DNA of 45,459 bases from Betaproteobacteria bacterium (GTDB taxonomy: Bacteria; Pseudomonadota; Gammaproteobacteria; Burkholderiales; UBA6910): NCBI GenBank assembly GCA_016183615.1, contig JACPEG010000050.1, positions 1-45,459 of the forward strand, in the 5' to 3' direction. The notes below the pieces were generated by a model. That model saw nothing but the letters and a program-made list of their open reading frames with translations, did no database searches and had not been told where the DNA came from. Below are positions 16,249 through 24,593 of this stretch, piece by piece. The stretch's first letter is position 1, and every line of letters starts with the position of its first letter. The position numbers were made by a program, and so were the translations under genes.

Positions 16249-16628
16249 CCGCTTTAATCCTGGGGTTCGCCGCCGCCACCTTCGGCGCCGTCGCAGCACC
16301 CTCGCTGGCGCCGCAAACCACGACCGCCTCCGCCGTGACGGTGAAGGTCACGCCGCTGAGCCTTTCCGGCAAATCCTGGGAGTTCGAAATCGTGTTCGAC
16401 ACCCATAGCCAGGAGCTGAAGGACGACCTGATGAAAACCGCTGTGCTGGTAGCCGAAGGCGGCGCAACTTCCGCGCCGGTCGAGTGGAAAGGCGATCCGG
16501 CGGGAGGACATCACCGCAAGGGCGTGCTGCGATTCAATGCCGTGACGCCGGCGCCGGCAGCCGTGGAGCTGCGAATCCAGCGCCCGGGCGAGCCCTCGCC
16601 GCGGGCATTCCGCTGGCCGTTGAAGTAA
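16233..16628 (+). CDS. small periplasmic protein of unknown function
   Basis: 131 residues with a Sec signal (YLTALILGFAAATFGAVAAP) and a beta-rich mature domain (VTVKVTPLSLSGKSWEFEIVFDTHS ... split by EWKGDPAGGHHRKG). The size and strands fit a small Ig-like sandwich. GHHRK near residue 95 is the only visible metal-binding candidate. It overlaps the preceding membrane gene by 16 nt with AAGGAG within that gene, so the two are coupled. No family is recognised. It is the last gene of the group behind the FNR-type box. Confidence 0.6.
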   Translation: MRTYLTALILGFAAATFGAVAAPSLAPQTTTASAVTVKVTPLSLSGKSWEFEIVFDTHSQELKDDLMKTAVLVAEGGATSAPVEWKGDPAGGHHRKGVLRFNAVTPAPAAVELRIQRPGEPSPRAFRWPLK

Positions 16629-16695
16629 CGGCGCGTGCAAGTTGATCCGTTTTTGTCTTATTGAGCGTTTCGAAACGGCGTGACAGCAAACCCAC

Positions 16696-16855
16696 ACCAC
16701 CCCGCGCCGACCCTCCCTTGCAGGGCGCGCTGCCCGCTGCATCGGGCAGCCGCTGCGCAGGCGGTCGGCATGCCGACCGAAACCCCTGCTCCGCCCCCCG
16801 GCCCCTCTCCAAGGAGGGGTGCCGCCCTGAGCTTGCCGAGGGGCGGCGGGGTGGT
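16696..16855. repeat. 160-bp element bounded by 10-bp inverted repeats
   Basis: ACCACCCCGC at 16696-16705 is the inverse of GCGGGGTGGT at 16846-16855. Inside are CCCCTCTCC/GGAGGGG and CCGCCCT/AGGGGCGG hairpins. It looks like a non-coding dispersed repeat or MITE-like element. No ORF with coding character lies inside, and no clear target duplication is visible. With the REP that follows, it fills the 388-bp gap 16629-17016. Confidence 0.55.
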
Positions 16856-16865
16856 TCGAGCAGCC

Positions 16866-16972
16866 GTAGGTTGGGCTTCGCGAGCGAAGCCCAACGACAG
16901 GATTTGCGGTGTACGCGGCATTTTGTTGGGCATCAATACCCACGTTTTGTTGGGCATGAATGCCCAACCTAC
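16866..16972. repeat. REP-type element with GTAG foot
   Basis: It opens GTAGGTTGGGCTTCG with the inverse arm CGAAGCCCAAC, continues with two TTGTTGGGCAT segments, and closes TGCCCAACCTAC. Its ends are nearly the same as those of the element at 2489-2577, so both belong to one REP family. It lies 44 bp before the P1B-ATPase gene. Confidence 0.75.
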
Positions 16973-17016
16973 GCGTCTCGATGATCCCGGAAACCTGGGG
17001 CGAAAAAGGAGAAAAA

Positions 17017-19506
17017 ATGGCGATTGATCCGGTATGCGGCATGACCGTGGATGAGCAGTCGGCGGCGAGGACCCTGGTCCACGAGGGAAAGACCTATTAC
17101 TTCTGCTCCGGGCACTGCCGGAGCGAATTCGAGAAGAATCCCGCGGCGCATCTCGGCCCTGCCGGAGTGCAGCCGGCCACCGCCCCCGCCGGGCATGGAC
17201 ACCATCACGAATTGAAGGCGGCGGCAGCGGAAGAGGCAAAACCACCGGCGCCCCCCGCGCCTGCGCCGCAGGCCGCCCCGGTCATGTACACCTGCCCGAT
17301 GCATCCGGAAGTGCGGCAGCCGGGTCCGGGCGCCTGCCCCAAATGCGGCATGGCGCTGGAACCCGAGGCGCCACCGGCACCCGCCGCCCGCACCGAGTAT
17401 GTCTGCCCCATGCATCCGGAAATCGTCCGCGACGCCCCCGGCGACTGCCCCCTCTGCGGCATGGCGCTGGAGCCGCGGACCGTCAGCCTCGAAGAAGAGG
17501 AGAACGTCGAGCTCAAGGACATGACGCGGCGGTTCTGGGTCAGCGCCGCGCTTGCGCTGCCGGTGTTCGTCATGGCGACGGTGGCAGACCTGGCCCCCGA
17601 GTTCACTTCCCGGCTCATTTCCCACCGGACGCTGCAATGGGTCGAGTTCGCGCTGGCGACCCCCGCGGTGCTGTGGGGCGGATGGCCGATTTTCGTGCGC
17701 GGATGGCAATCGCTGGTGAACCGCAGCCTGAACATGTTCAGCCTCATCGCCCTCGGCGTGGGCGTCGCCTGGCTCTACAGCATGGTGGGCCTGCTCCTGC
17801 CCGGAATCTTCCCGGAGACGGTGCGCACCGAAGAAGGGCTGGTCCCGGTCTATTTCGAAGCGGCCGCCGTCATCACCGCCCTGGTGCTGCTGGGGCAGGT
17901 GCTGGAACTGCGCGCCCGCAGCCGCACCAGCGCGGCGATCAGGATGCTGCTGGGCCTCGCGCCCAAGACTGCCCGCATCGTTCGCGCAGACGGCCGCGAG
18001 GAGGACATCCCGCTCGCGGATGTGCAGCCCGGGGACGTATTGCGTGTCCGACCGGGAGAAAAAGTGCCGGTGGACGGGGTGGTGACCCAGGGCGCGAGCG
18101 CCGTTGACGAGTCCATGGTCACCGGCGAGCCGATCCCGGTGGAGAAGCACGACGGCGACCGCCTGATTGGCGCCACCGTGAACGGCACCGGGAGCCTGCT
18201 CATGCGCGCCGAGCGCGTGGGCGCTGACACGCTGCTGGCGCAGATCGTGCGCATGGTGGCCGAGGCCCAGCGCTCGCGCGCCCCGATCCAGCGGCTGGTG
18301 GACGTGGTGACCGGCTATTTCGTGCCGGTGGTGGTGCTCGTCGCCGGCCTCGCCTGGGTCGTCTGGTTCTTCTGGGGACCCGAGCCGCGGCTCGCTCACG
18401 CCATCATCAATGCGGTGTCGGTGCTCATCATCGCCTGCCCCTGCGCCCTGGGGCTCGCCACTCCCATGTCCATCATGGTGGGCACCGGGCGCGGCGCCAT
18501 GGCAGGGGTGCTGATCAAGAACGCCGAGGCGCTCGAAGTCATGGGCAAGGTGAACACCCTGGTGACCGACAAGACCGGAACCCTGACCGTGGGCAAGCCG
18601 AAACTAACCGGCGTCGTCACCCACGCCGGCTTCGCCGAGGATGACATCCTGCGGCTCGGCGCCAGCCTCGAGCGCGCCAGCGAGCATCCCCTGGCGGCAG
18701 CCATCGTCGGCGGCGCCGAGGCCAAGGGCCTGGCGCTCGCGGCAGTCGCCGAGTTCCAGTCGGTGACCGGCCAGGGCGTAACCGGCGAAGTCGAAGGCCG
18801 CAGCGTCGCCGTGGGCAACCGCAAGCTGCTGGAGTCCCTCGGGATCGATCCCGGCGAACTCGCCTCCCGTGCCGAGACGCTGCGCACCGAGGGTCAGACC
18901 GTCATGTTCGTGGCGCTCGACGGAAAAGCCGCCGGGCTGATCGAAGTCGCGGACCCGATCAAGGAGACCACGCCGGAGGCGATTCGCGCGCTGCACCAGG
19001 AAGGCGTCCAGATCGTGATGCTCACGGGCGACAGCCGCGTCACCGCCGAGGCGGTCGCGCGCAAGCTCGGCATCGACCGCGTGGTGGCCGAGGTCCTGCC
19101 GGAGCAGAAGACGGAGATCGTCAAGCAGCTCCAGAGCGAAGGCCGCTTCGTCGCCATGGCCGGTGACGGGATCAACGACGCGCCGGCCCTGGCCCAGGCC
19201 CAGGTGGGAATCGCCATGGGCACCGGCACCGACGTGGCGATGGAGAGCGCCGGAATCACCCTGGTCAAGGGCGACCTGCGCGGAATCGTGCGGGCCCGGC
19301 GCCTGAGCCGCGCCACCATGCGCAACATCCGCGAGAACCTGTTCTTCGCCTATGTCTACAATTCGCTCGGCATCCCGGTGGCGGCGGGCGTATTGTACCC
19401 GTTGTTCGGCCTGCTGCTCTCGCCCATCATCGCCGCCGCGGCCATGAGTTTCAGCTCGGTTTCGGTGGTGACCAATGCGCTGCGACTCAACCGGACGGAT
19501 CTGTAA
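17017..19506 (+). CDS. copA: copper-type P1B ATPase with YHS and two heavy-metal-binding N-terminal domains
   Basis: 829 residues from the ATG at 17017 (AAGGAG at 17006-17011). The N-terminus has a YHS domain (DPVCGMTVD ... YYFCSGHC), a His-rich linker (GHGHHHE), and two short heavy-metal-binding repeats ([20 protein letters not shown] and YVCPMHPEI ... CPLC). The ATPase core has C474-P-C476 in the ion path, catalytic D518 of [16 protein letters not shown] (the HP motif), and [15 protein letters not shown] with these domains indicates Cu(I)/Ag(I) export from cytoplasm to periplasm. It lacks the usual CxxC HMA domains. A close paralogue is at 35778. The symbol is by class, not by proven orthology. 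Confidence 0.92.
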   Translation: MAIDPVCGMTVDEQSAARTLVHEGKTYYFCSGHCRSEFEKNPAAHLGPAGVQPATAPAGHGHHHELKAAAAEEAKPPAPPAPAPQAAPVMYTCPMHPEVRQPGPGACPKCGMALEPEAPPAPAARTEYVCPMHPEIVRDAPGDCPLCGMALEPRTVSLEEEENVELKDMTRRFWVSAALALPVFVMATVADLAPEFTSRLISHRTLQWVEFALATPAVLWGGWPIFVRGWQSLVNRSLNMFSLIALGVGVAWLYSMVGLLLPGIFPETVRTEEGLVPVYFEAAAVITALVLLGQVLELRARSRTSAAIRMLLGLAPKTARIVRADGREEDIPLADVQPGDVLRVRPGEKVPVDGVVTQGASAVDESMVTGEPIPVEKHDGDRLIGATVNGTGSLLMRAERVGADTLLAQIVRMVAEAQRSRAPIQRLVDVVTGYFVPVVVLVAGLAWVVWFFWGPEPRLAHAIINAVSVLIIACPCALGLATPMSIMVGTGRGAMAGVLIKNAEALEVMGKVNTLVTDKTGTLTVGKPKLTGVVTHAGFAEDDILRLGASLERASEHPLAAAIVGGAEAKGLALAAVAEFQSVTGQGVTGEVEGRSVAVGNRKLLESLGIDPGELASRAETLRTEGQTVMFVALDGKAAGLIEVADPIKETTPEAIRALHQEGVQIVMLTGDSRVTAEAVARKLGIDRVVAEVLPEQKTEIVKQLQSEGRFVAMAGDGINDAPALAQAQVGIAMGTGTDVAMESAGITLVKGDLRGIVRARRLSRATMRNIRENLFFAYVYNSLGIPVAAGVLYPLFGLLLSPIIAAAAMSFSSVSVVTNALRLNRTDL

Positions 19507-19588
19507 GTGAATGGGCAGGGTGCGACAGGACGATGGAGCCACTATTGCTGCAAGCGTTTCTTGACTTTCCAACGATCGGAGGTGTGCC

Positions 19589-19855
19589 ATGTGGGGAAAC
19601 TACGGCGGTTACGGCTGGGACGGAATGATGGGGGGCATGGGATTCGGGCTGATCAGCATGCTGCTGTTCTGGGTGCTGGTCATCCTGGGCATCGTGATCA
19701 TCGTCAAGTGGGTGATCGGCTCCGGCGGGGGCTCCGGGCACGTCCCGGTCCCGCCTCCCGGCAAATCCGCGCTCGACATCGTCAAGGAGCGCTACGCCCG
19801 GGGCGAGATCGACCGCGAGGAATTCGAGCAGAAGAAGCGCGACCTCGGCGAGTGA
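19589..19855 (+). CDS. small SHOCT-domain membrane protein with Met/Gly N-terminus
   Basis: 88 residues: an N-terminal WGNYGGYGWDGMMGGMGFG segment, one transmembrane helix (ISMLLFWVLVILGIVIIVKWVI), a Gly/Pro linker, and a C-terminal SHOCT motif (ALDIVKERYARGEIDREEF), a short oligomerisation or docking module. CGGAGG precedes the ATG. Such SHOCT proteins are frequent next to copper P1B-ATPases. The MMGGM part could bind Cu(I) on the periplasmic side. It follows the ATPase by 82 bp and is probably co-transcribed. Confidence 0.8.
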   Translation: MWGNYGGYGWDGMMGGMGFGLISMLLFWVLVILGIVIIVKWVIGSGGGSGHVPVPPPGKSALDIVKERYARGEIDREEFEQKKRDLGE

Positions 19856-19963
19856 TCCGTCGGCCGAATGCCGAAATCCCGGCTTGGCCTGTGCTCGCGA
19901 TCCGCAGACCCGGTTCGCGGATTTTCGGGCCGCAACGACGGCCGTAACGAAGGGGGGTTGGCC

Positions 19964-20419
19964 ATGTTCGGAAGCTTGCTCAGAACGTGCGCAATGCTCA
20001 TCGCCTGGATCGCGCTCGCCGCAATGGCGGCCCACGCCGCGGATGCGCCCAATGCCCAGTACCGCCGGGCCGATGGGCTCTCCGTGTATTACGGCGTCGT
20101 GCCGGGCGAGATGATCGTCGGCCACGAGCGGGATCACGCCGGCGGCAAGAAGGAAAAGGGCGCCCACCACGTGCTGGTGGCAATCTTCGACGCGAGAACC
20201 GGGGCACGGGTGACCGATGCAGTCGTCAGCGCATCGGTTGCCGAACCCGGGCTCAATGCCGAAATCCGGCGCCTCGATCCCATGCCCGTTGCCGGCGCCA
20301 TGAGCTACGGAAACTTTTTCCGCATGCCCGGCAAGGGGCCCTACCGCATCACCGTGAAAATCAGCCGCCCGGGCGCAGCGCAGCCGGTGGACGTGAGCTT
20401 CGAGTACCGCCATCCGTGA
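19964..20419 (+). CDS. secreted periplasmic protein, member of a tandem pair
   Basis: 151 residues from the ATG at 19964 (AGGGGGG upstream). Sec signal LLRTCAMLIAWIALAAMAAHA, then a beta-rich domain: LSVYYGVVPGEMIVGHERDH, a Lys-rich HHVLVAIFDARTG strand, and the ending GNFFRMPGKGPYRITVKI ... FEYRHP. The last ~50 residues match the protein encoded immediately downstream. His and Met residues (GEMIVGHERDH, AHH) could form a metal site, and the Ig-like fold with this ending recalls periplasmic metal-binding proteins. Not assigned to a named family. Confidence 0.65.
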   Translation: MFGSLLRTCAMLIAWIALAAMAAHAADAPNAQYRRADGLSVYYGVVPGEMIVGHERDHAGGKKEKGAHHVLVAIFDARTGARVTDAVVSASVAEPGLNAEIRRLDPMPVAGAMSYGNFFRMPGKGPYRITVKISRPGAAQPVDVSFEYRHP

Positions 20420-20421
20420 TC

Positions 20422-20718
20422 ATGGCCCGCTCCACACTTCGGAGGACCGTCCTGAAGGGGCTCGCAACCCTTCCCTTGCTCGGTGCCGGGTCGCTGCGGG
20501 CGGACGATGTGACCGTCAGGAAGGTGCTCGACGTCGCCGAATCCGGTTTTGCGGGGCCCAGGAAGGAGCTCCGGCCGGCAACTTTCCGTGGAATGCCCGC
20601 CTACGCAAACCATTTTCCAATGCCGGGCCGGGTTGCCTACCGCATTCTGGTGCATGTGCGCCGCCCCGGGCGGCCGCGCGTGCTCGAAGCCCAATTCGAA
20701 TACCGCCATCATCATTGA
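20422..20718 (+). CDS. short paralogue of the preceding periplasmic protein, with Tat-like signal
   Basis: 98 residues starting 2 nt after the previous stop. The N-terminus carries a twin-arginine-like motif (RRTVLKGLATLPLLGAG) instead of the plain Sec signal of its neighbour. The C-terminal half (YANHFPMPGRVAYRILVHV ... FEYRHHH) is clearly homologous to the end of the upstream protein, but the N-terminal ~50 residues of the domain are missing. It is either a minimal paralogue that pairs with its neighbour or a duplicated copy with an internal deletion. The HHH ending suggests metal binding. The ribosome site is weak, so translational coupling is likely. Confidence 0.6.
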   Translation: MARSTLRRTVLKGLATLPLLGAGSLRADDVTVRKVLDVAESGFAGPRKELRPATFRGMPAYANHFPMPGRVAYRILVHVRRPGRPRVLEAQFEYRHHH

Positions 20719-20748
20719 CGACTCCGCTCCGATCCAGGGAATCAAGGC

Positions 20749-21003
20749 ATGAGCAACGAACAGCAATCCCAGGGAAGCCCCGACCAGGGGCCGCCGAATT
20801 CCAGGCTCAAGTGGGCCCTGATCGGCTTTCTCGCCATCGCGGGATTTTTCCTCTTCACCGAGCACACCGCCCACGTGCTCGGTGTCCTGCCCTACCTGCT
20901 GCTGCTCGCCTGCCCGCTCCTGCATTTTTTCATGCACGGGAGCCACGGCGGCCATGGCGATCATGAAGGCCCCGCCGGGAAATCCAAGGGAGAGAAACAA
21001 TGA
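20749..21003 (+). CDS. DUF2933 small membrane protein
   Basis: 84 residues with two adjacent hydrophobic segments (ALIGFLAIAGFFLFTEHTAHVLGVLPYLLLLACPLLHFFMHG) and a cytoplasmic or periplasmic His-rich tail (HGSHGGHGDHE). The TEHTAHVLGxLPYLLLLACPLxHxFMHGxHGGH pattern is the DUF2933 family, recurrent in copper-resistance islands next to methyltransferase and multicopper-oxidase genes. Its stop overlaps the next start as ATGA. Function unknown; binding of copper by intramembrane His/Cys/Met and the tail is inferred. Confidence 0.85.
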   Translation: MSNEQQSQGSPDQGPPNSRLKWALIGFLAIAGFFLFTEHTAHVLGVLPYLLLLACPLLHFFMHGSHGGHGDHEGPAGKSKGEKQ

Positions 21004-21656
21004 ATGAACCCGCCCCGTCCTACGGACTGTGGTCCCTGGTGGTCATCAATTCCCTGGTGTTCATCTTCTTCGCCTTCAGCTTCTTCAAGCCGAAAACCTC
21101 GCGGGACTGGCGCTCCTTCGGCGCGTTCTCGGCATTCCTGGTGGCGCTGTTCACCGAGATGTACGGCTTCCCGCTCACCATCTACCTGCTCTCCGGGTGG
21201 CTGCAAACCCGGTATCCGGAGGTGGATTTTCTCTCCCACGACGCGGGACACCTGCTGGAGACCCTGTTGGGCTGGAAGAGCAATCCCCACTTCGGGCCGT
21301 TCCACATCGCCAGCAACATCCTGATCGTCGGCGGCTTCTACCTGCTCTACGCGGCGTGGAAAGTGCTGTATGCGGCCCAGCGCCGCCGCGCGCTGGCGGC
21401 CACCGGGCCTTACGCGGTCATCCGCCATCCCCAGTACGCGGCCTTCGTGCTCATCCTGTTCGGATTTTTGCTGCAATGGCAGACGATCCTCACCCTCGCC
21501 ATGTTCCCGGTGCTGGTGTGGATGTACGTGCGGCTGGCGCGAGCCGAAGAGCGGGACGCCCTCGCGGAATTCGGCGATGCCTATGCCGGCTACGCGGCCC
21601 GGACTCCCGCCTTCTTTCCGCGCGCGATGAAGACTGAAGGCCATGCCGGATCATGA
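21000..21656 (+). CDS. isoprenylcysteine carboxyl methyltransferase (ICMT)-like integral membrane protein
   Basis: 218 residues with about five hydrophobic segments. The C-terminal part has the ICMT/PEMT signature: ATGPYAVIRHPQYAAFVLIL, then a helix, and RAEERDALAEFGDAYAGYAART, which hold the SAM-binding and product-side residues of this fold. Bacterial members are widespread and rarely characterised; in copper islands they follow DUF2933 as here. It overlaps both neighbours by ATGA, so DUF2933, this protein and the FAD oxidoreductase are made together. The methyl acceptor is unknown: a thiol, lipid or quinone are all possible. Confidence 0.8.
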   Translation: MNEPAPSYGLWSLVVINSLVFIFFAFSFFKPKTSRDWRSFGAFSAFLVALFTEMYGFPLTIYLLSGWLQTRYPEVDFLSHDAGHLLETLLGWKSNPHFGPFHIASNILIVGGFYLLYAAWKVLYAAQRRRALAATGPYAVIRHPQYAAFVLILFGFLLQWQTILTLAMFPVLVWMYVRLARAEERDALAEFGDAYAGYAARTPAFFPRAMKTEGHAGS

Positions 21657-22813
21657 CCATGGCTGAGGAAAACGGCGCAAGCCCGGAAATCGTCGAAGTC
21701 GCCGGAGCGGGGCCCGCAGGACTTGCGGCGGCCATAACCCTGGCCCGCGCCGGCCGCCGCGTCATCGTCCACGAGGCGCAGCGGGAACTGGGGTATCGCT
21801 TTCAGGGCGATCTTCAGGGGCTCGAGAACTGGACCACGGACCAGGATGTGCTCGATTGGCTTCATTCAGAGGGCATCACGACCGAGTTCCGGAAGTTTCC
21901 CTGCCGCGAGGGCACGGCGTTCGATGCCTGGGGCCATGCCTACCCCATGGCCAGCCGCGATCCGATCTTCTACGTCGTCGAGCGGGGCCCGGCGCCCGGC
22001 AGTCTGGATTCGGCGCTGCTTGCCCAGGCGCAGGCGCTGGGGATCGAGGTCCGGTTCAACAGCCCGCTGAAGCGCATCGCCGGGCCCGGCATCCTGGCGA
22101 CCGGTCCCAAGGCCGCCGACGCCATCGCCGTCGGATACCACTTCGACACCGCCATGAACGACGGCTTCTGGACAATCTGCGATGACTACATCGCGCCCCG
22201 GGGCTACGCCTATGTGCTGGTGATGGGCGGCAAGGGCACCGTGAAGAGCTGCATGTTTTCCGGATTCAAGCAGGAGCGCATCTACGTGGAGCGCACCGTG
22301 GAGGCGTTTCGCCGGCTGATCGGGCTGAAGATGGAAAACGCCCGGCCCCACGGCGGCGCGGGAAATTTCCGCATCCCGGAGCGGGCCCTGGCGGGGAGCC
22401 ACCCGATGGTGGGGGAGCTGGCGGGCTTTCAGGACACGCTCTGGGGGTTCGGCATGAGGATGGCCATGCTGTCGGGCAAAATGGCCGCGCTCAGCCTTCT
22501 TCACGGGGACGATTACGACCGGCTGTGGCGGCAGAGCCTGGAGCGGCTGATGGCGACCTCGGTGTTCAACCGCGCGCTCTACAGCCTGCTCGGCAACCAC
22601 GGATACCGCTGGCTCCTGCTGCGGCGCGCGCGCCGTGACCCCCGCGCTTTTCTGGGCAGGCTTTACAGTCCTTCGGCGGCATCCCGGATATTGGGTCCGT
22701 GGGCCAGAAGCCGCTACCGGAGCCTGCGCAGCGATGTAAGCTGCAACCACGTGGACTGCACCTGTGTCTGGTGCCGGTGCGGAGGCGCCGAAGCGATCGG
22801 CACCGGCACCTGA
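21653..22813 (+). CDS. FAD-dependent oxidoreductase with Cys-rich C-terminal tail
   Basis: 386 residues. An N-terminal dinucleotide fold (VEVAGAGPAGLAAAITLARAG, then VIVHEA) marks a geranylgeranyl-reductase/FixC-like flavoprotein. GYHFDTAMNDGFWTICDDY and the GFGMRMAMLSGKMAALSLL segment match the substrate and second FAD regions. There is no signal or membrane helix. The last ~25 residues are unusual: CNHVDCTCVWCRCGG places five Cys in 13 residues, a likely metal or Fe-S/Zn site or thiol relay. It is coupled by ATGA to the ICMT-like gene. A soluble enzyme acting on a membrane thiol or isoprenoid substrate is inferred. Confidence 0.75.
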   Translation: MTMAEENGASPEIVEVAGAGPAGLAAAITLARAGRRVIVHEAQRELGYRFQGDLQGLENWTTDQDVLDWLHSEGITTEFRKFPCREGTAFDAWGHAYPMASRDPIFYVVERGPAPGSLDSALLAQAQALGIEVRFNSPLKRIAGPGILATGPKAADAIAVGYHFDTAMNDGFWTICDDYIAPRGYAYVLVMGGKGTVKSCMFSGFKQERIYVERTVEAFRRLIGLKMENARPHGGAGNFRIPERALAGSHPMVGELAGFQDTLWGFGMRMAMLSGKMAALSLLHGDDYDRLWRQSLERLMATSVFNRALYSLLGNHGYRWLLLRRARRDPRAFLGRLYSPSAASRILGPWARSRYRSLRSDVSCNHVDCTCVWCRCGGAEAIGTGT

Positions 22814-22927
22814 CGAGCGCCATCGTCTGCGGAAAATGAGACCCACGGACCTTGAACCTCCGGCCCGGTTCCGGCTCCAACCGGTGTTCCGGATTGGGGC
22901 CGCTTCCGTTCGGAAAGGAGTATCGGC

Positions 22928-23623
22928 ATGAACGCTAGACATCTTCTGATCTGCGGCTTCGCCGCCTTGTTCCCGTTGTCCGCGTCGGAGGCGGTCGCGG
23001 CGGGGGACCCTGCACGGGGCGTTCGCCTCTTCAACCAGTGCGCGGCGTGCCATTCCCTCGATCCGGGCCGCCACATGACAGGTCCCAGCCTGGCTGGCAT
23101 CTGGGGCCGCAAGGCGGGAAAGGCCCAGGGGTTTGCCCGCTATTCCGAGGCGATCAAGCAGGCAGGCGTGACCTGGGACGGGCCCAGCCTCGACCGCTGG
23201 CTCAGGAACCCGAAGGAGTTCATTCCCGGAAGCCGCATGGATTTCCCGGGGGTGAGGAACGACAACATGCGCGCAGACCTCATCGCCTTTCTCAAGGCGG
23301 TATCGGAGGGCAAGGCTCCTGCTGCGGCCGGCCGGGGAGGAATGATGGGACAGGCGGAAACAACGCGCCTGCGCGATGCCGGCGCCCAGGGCCAGGTGCA
23401 AGCCATTCGCTACTGCGGCGACACGTATAATGTCACCACCATGGCGGGCAAGACCTTCTCGTTCTGGGAGTTCAACCTGCGCTTCAAGACCGATTCCGGC
23501 CCCGACGGACCGGCGCCCGGACGGCCTGTGCTCCTTCACGGCGGCATGATGGGCGATCGCGCATTCGTGGTGTTCTCGGGTCCCGAAGAGATGGGCTCAT
23601 TCATCCGGCGCGAGTGCCAATGA
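22928..23623 (+). CDS. cytochrome c fused to an uncharacterised C-terminal domain (copy 1)
   Basis: 231 residues. Sec signal, then a class I cytochrome c domain: CAACH (residues ~38-42), GPSLAGIWGRKAG, and an axial Met in SRMDFPG, ending near FLKAVSEG (residue ~128). A Gly/Met linker (GRGGMMGQAE) leads to a second ~95-residue domain (IRYCGDTYNVTT, FWEFNLRFKTDSG, GGMMGDRAFVVFS) with a single mid-domain Cys and Met pairs. I do not recognise this domain. A paralogue with both domains is at 39184, so the fusion is real and conserved. Periplasmic electron carrier; the second domain may bind copper or a partner. Confidence 0.8.
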   Translation: MNARHLLICGFAALFPLSASEAVAAGDPARGVRLFNQCAACHSLDPGRHMTGPSLAGIWGRKAGKAQGFARYSEAIKQAGVTWDGPSLDRWLRNPKEFIPGSRMDFPGVRNDNMRADLIAFLKAVSEGKAPAAAGRGGMMGQAETTRLRDAGAQGQVQAIRYCGDTYNVTTMAGKTFSFWEFNLRFKTDSGPDGPAPGRPVLLHGGMMGDRAFVVFSGPEEMGSFIRRECQ

Positions 23624-23681
23624 TCCTGCGTGATCCTGCCTGACAAATTTTCGACTCACGAAACCGCAAATGGAGATTCCG

Positions 23682-24581
23682 ATGATTCGTTTCAGCAAGA
23701 CGCTTTCCGCAACCCTGGGTGTTGCGTTTCTGGGCGCGGCGCTCGCAGCGCCTGCGATGGCAGCCGAATCCCTGCACCATGTCCACGGCCTCGCCTACAG
23801 CGCCGACGGCAAGCAGCTCTTCGTTCCCGCCCACTACGGGATCGCGGTCTACAGCAACGGACGCTGGAGCAAGGCGCCGGGCGCCGACCACGATTACATG
23901 GGCTTTTCCGTGACCAGGGATAATCTTTACAGCAGCGGCCACCCGGCCCAGGGCACCAATCTCGTGAATCCCCTCGGGCTGATGCGCTCCCGGGACGCGG
24001 GGCGCAGCTGGGACAAGCTGGGGCTCGAAGGCGAAGCCGATTTTCATTTGCTCGCCACCAGCTACGGCACCAACGCGGTCTATGTCTTCAATTACCATCC
24101 CAACTCACGGATGAAGGGGAGCGGCATCTACGCCACCGTGAACCAGGGCTTCTCCTGGCGCCGCGCCGAGGCGAAGGGTCTCGACGGCGATCCCGGCGCG
24201 CTCGCCGTGCATCCCACCGACAACCAGGTGGTGGCGGCCGCCACCCAGACCGGCGGCTTCGTTTCCTCCGACGGCGGCAATACCTTCAGACCGCTGGTCA
24301 AGGGACAGCAAACGCTTGCCGTATTCTTCGATCACGACGGGACAGACCTGTGGGTGAGCACCTATGCCGGAACGCCGATCCTCAGCCGGATGGAGTGGAA
24401 AACCGGCAAGAGCACCAACGTCGCGCTGCCGCCGCTGGAGCGCGACGCCGTTGCCTACGTGGCTCAGAACCCCGCGGACAAGCGCGAGTACGCCATCGCC
24501 ACCTTCGAGCGCAGCGTGTTTATCAGCAAAGACCAGGGCAAGAGCTGGAAGCAGATCGCCGACCGGGGTCAGACCAGGTAG
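23682..24581 (+). CDS. F510_1955-type sialidase-fold (BNR repeat) periplasmic protein
   Basis: 299 residues from the ATG at 23682, which has GGAG well placed; the ATG at 23670 is less likely. Sec signal (ATLGVAFLGAALAAPAMA), then a beta-propeller sequence: HHVHGLAYSADGKQLFV opens it, and Asp-box (BNR) motifs recur (SRDAGRSWDKL, NQGFSWRRA, SSDGGNTFRP, SKDQGKSWKQI). This pattern matches the F510_1955 glycosylhydrolase family name, but the catalytic sialidase residues are not evident and a glycosidase role is doubtful. Located between two cytochromes c in the metal island, it may be a propeller scaffold or an electron-transfer partner. Confidence 0.75.
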   Translation: MIRFSKTLSATLGVAFLGAALAAPAMAAESLHHVHGLAYSADGKQLFVPAHYGIAVYSNGRWSKAPGADHDYMGFSVTRDNLYSSGHPAQGTNLVNPLGLMRSRDAGRSWDKLGLEGEADFHLLATSYGTNAVYVFNYHPNSRMKGSGIYATVNQGFSWRRAEAKGLDGDPGALAVHPTDNQVVAAATQTGGFVSSDGGNTFRPLVKGQQTLAVFFDHDGTDLWVSTYAGTPILSRMEWKTGKSTNVALPPLERDAVAYVAQNPADKREYAIATFERSVFISKDQGKSWKQIADRGQTR

Positions 24582-24593
24582 GAGCGGCGCCCG

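Noticed and set aside
19562..19590. MerR-type promoter before the SHOCT gene (TTGACT with a partial dyad)
   Set aside because: The dyad is degenerate, no -10 box lies at 19 bp, and the putative site overlaps the ribosome binding site.
22851..22876. CueR-like operator before the first cytochrome-X gene
   Set aside because: GAACC/GGTTC arms flank a GC-rich centre, but there is no -10 box at the proper distance.
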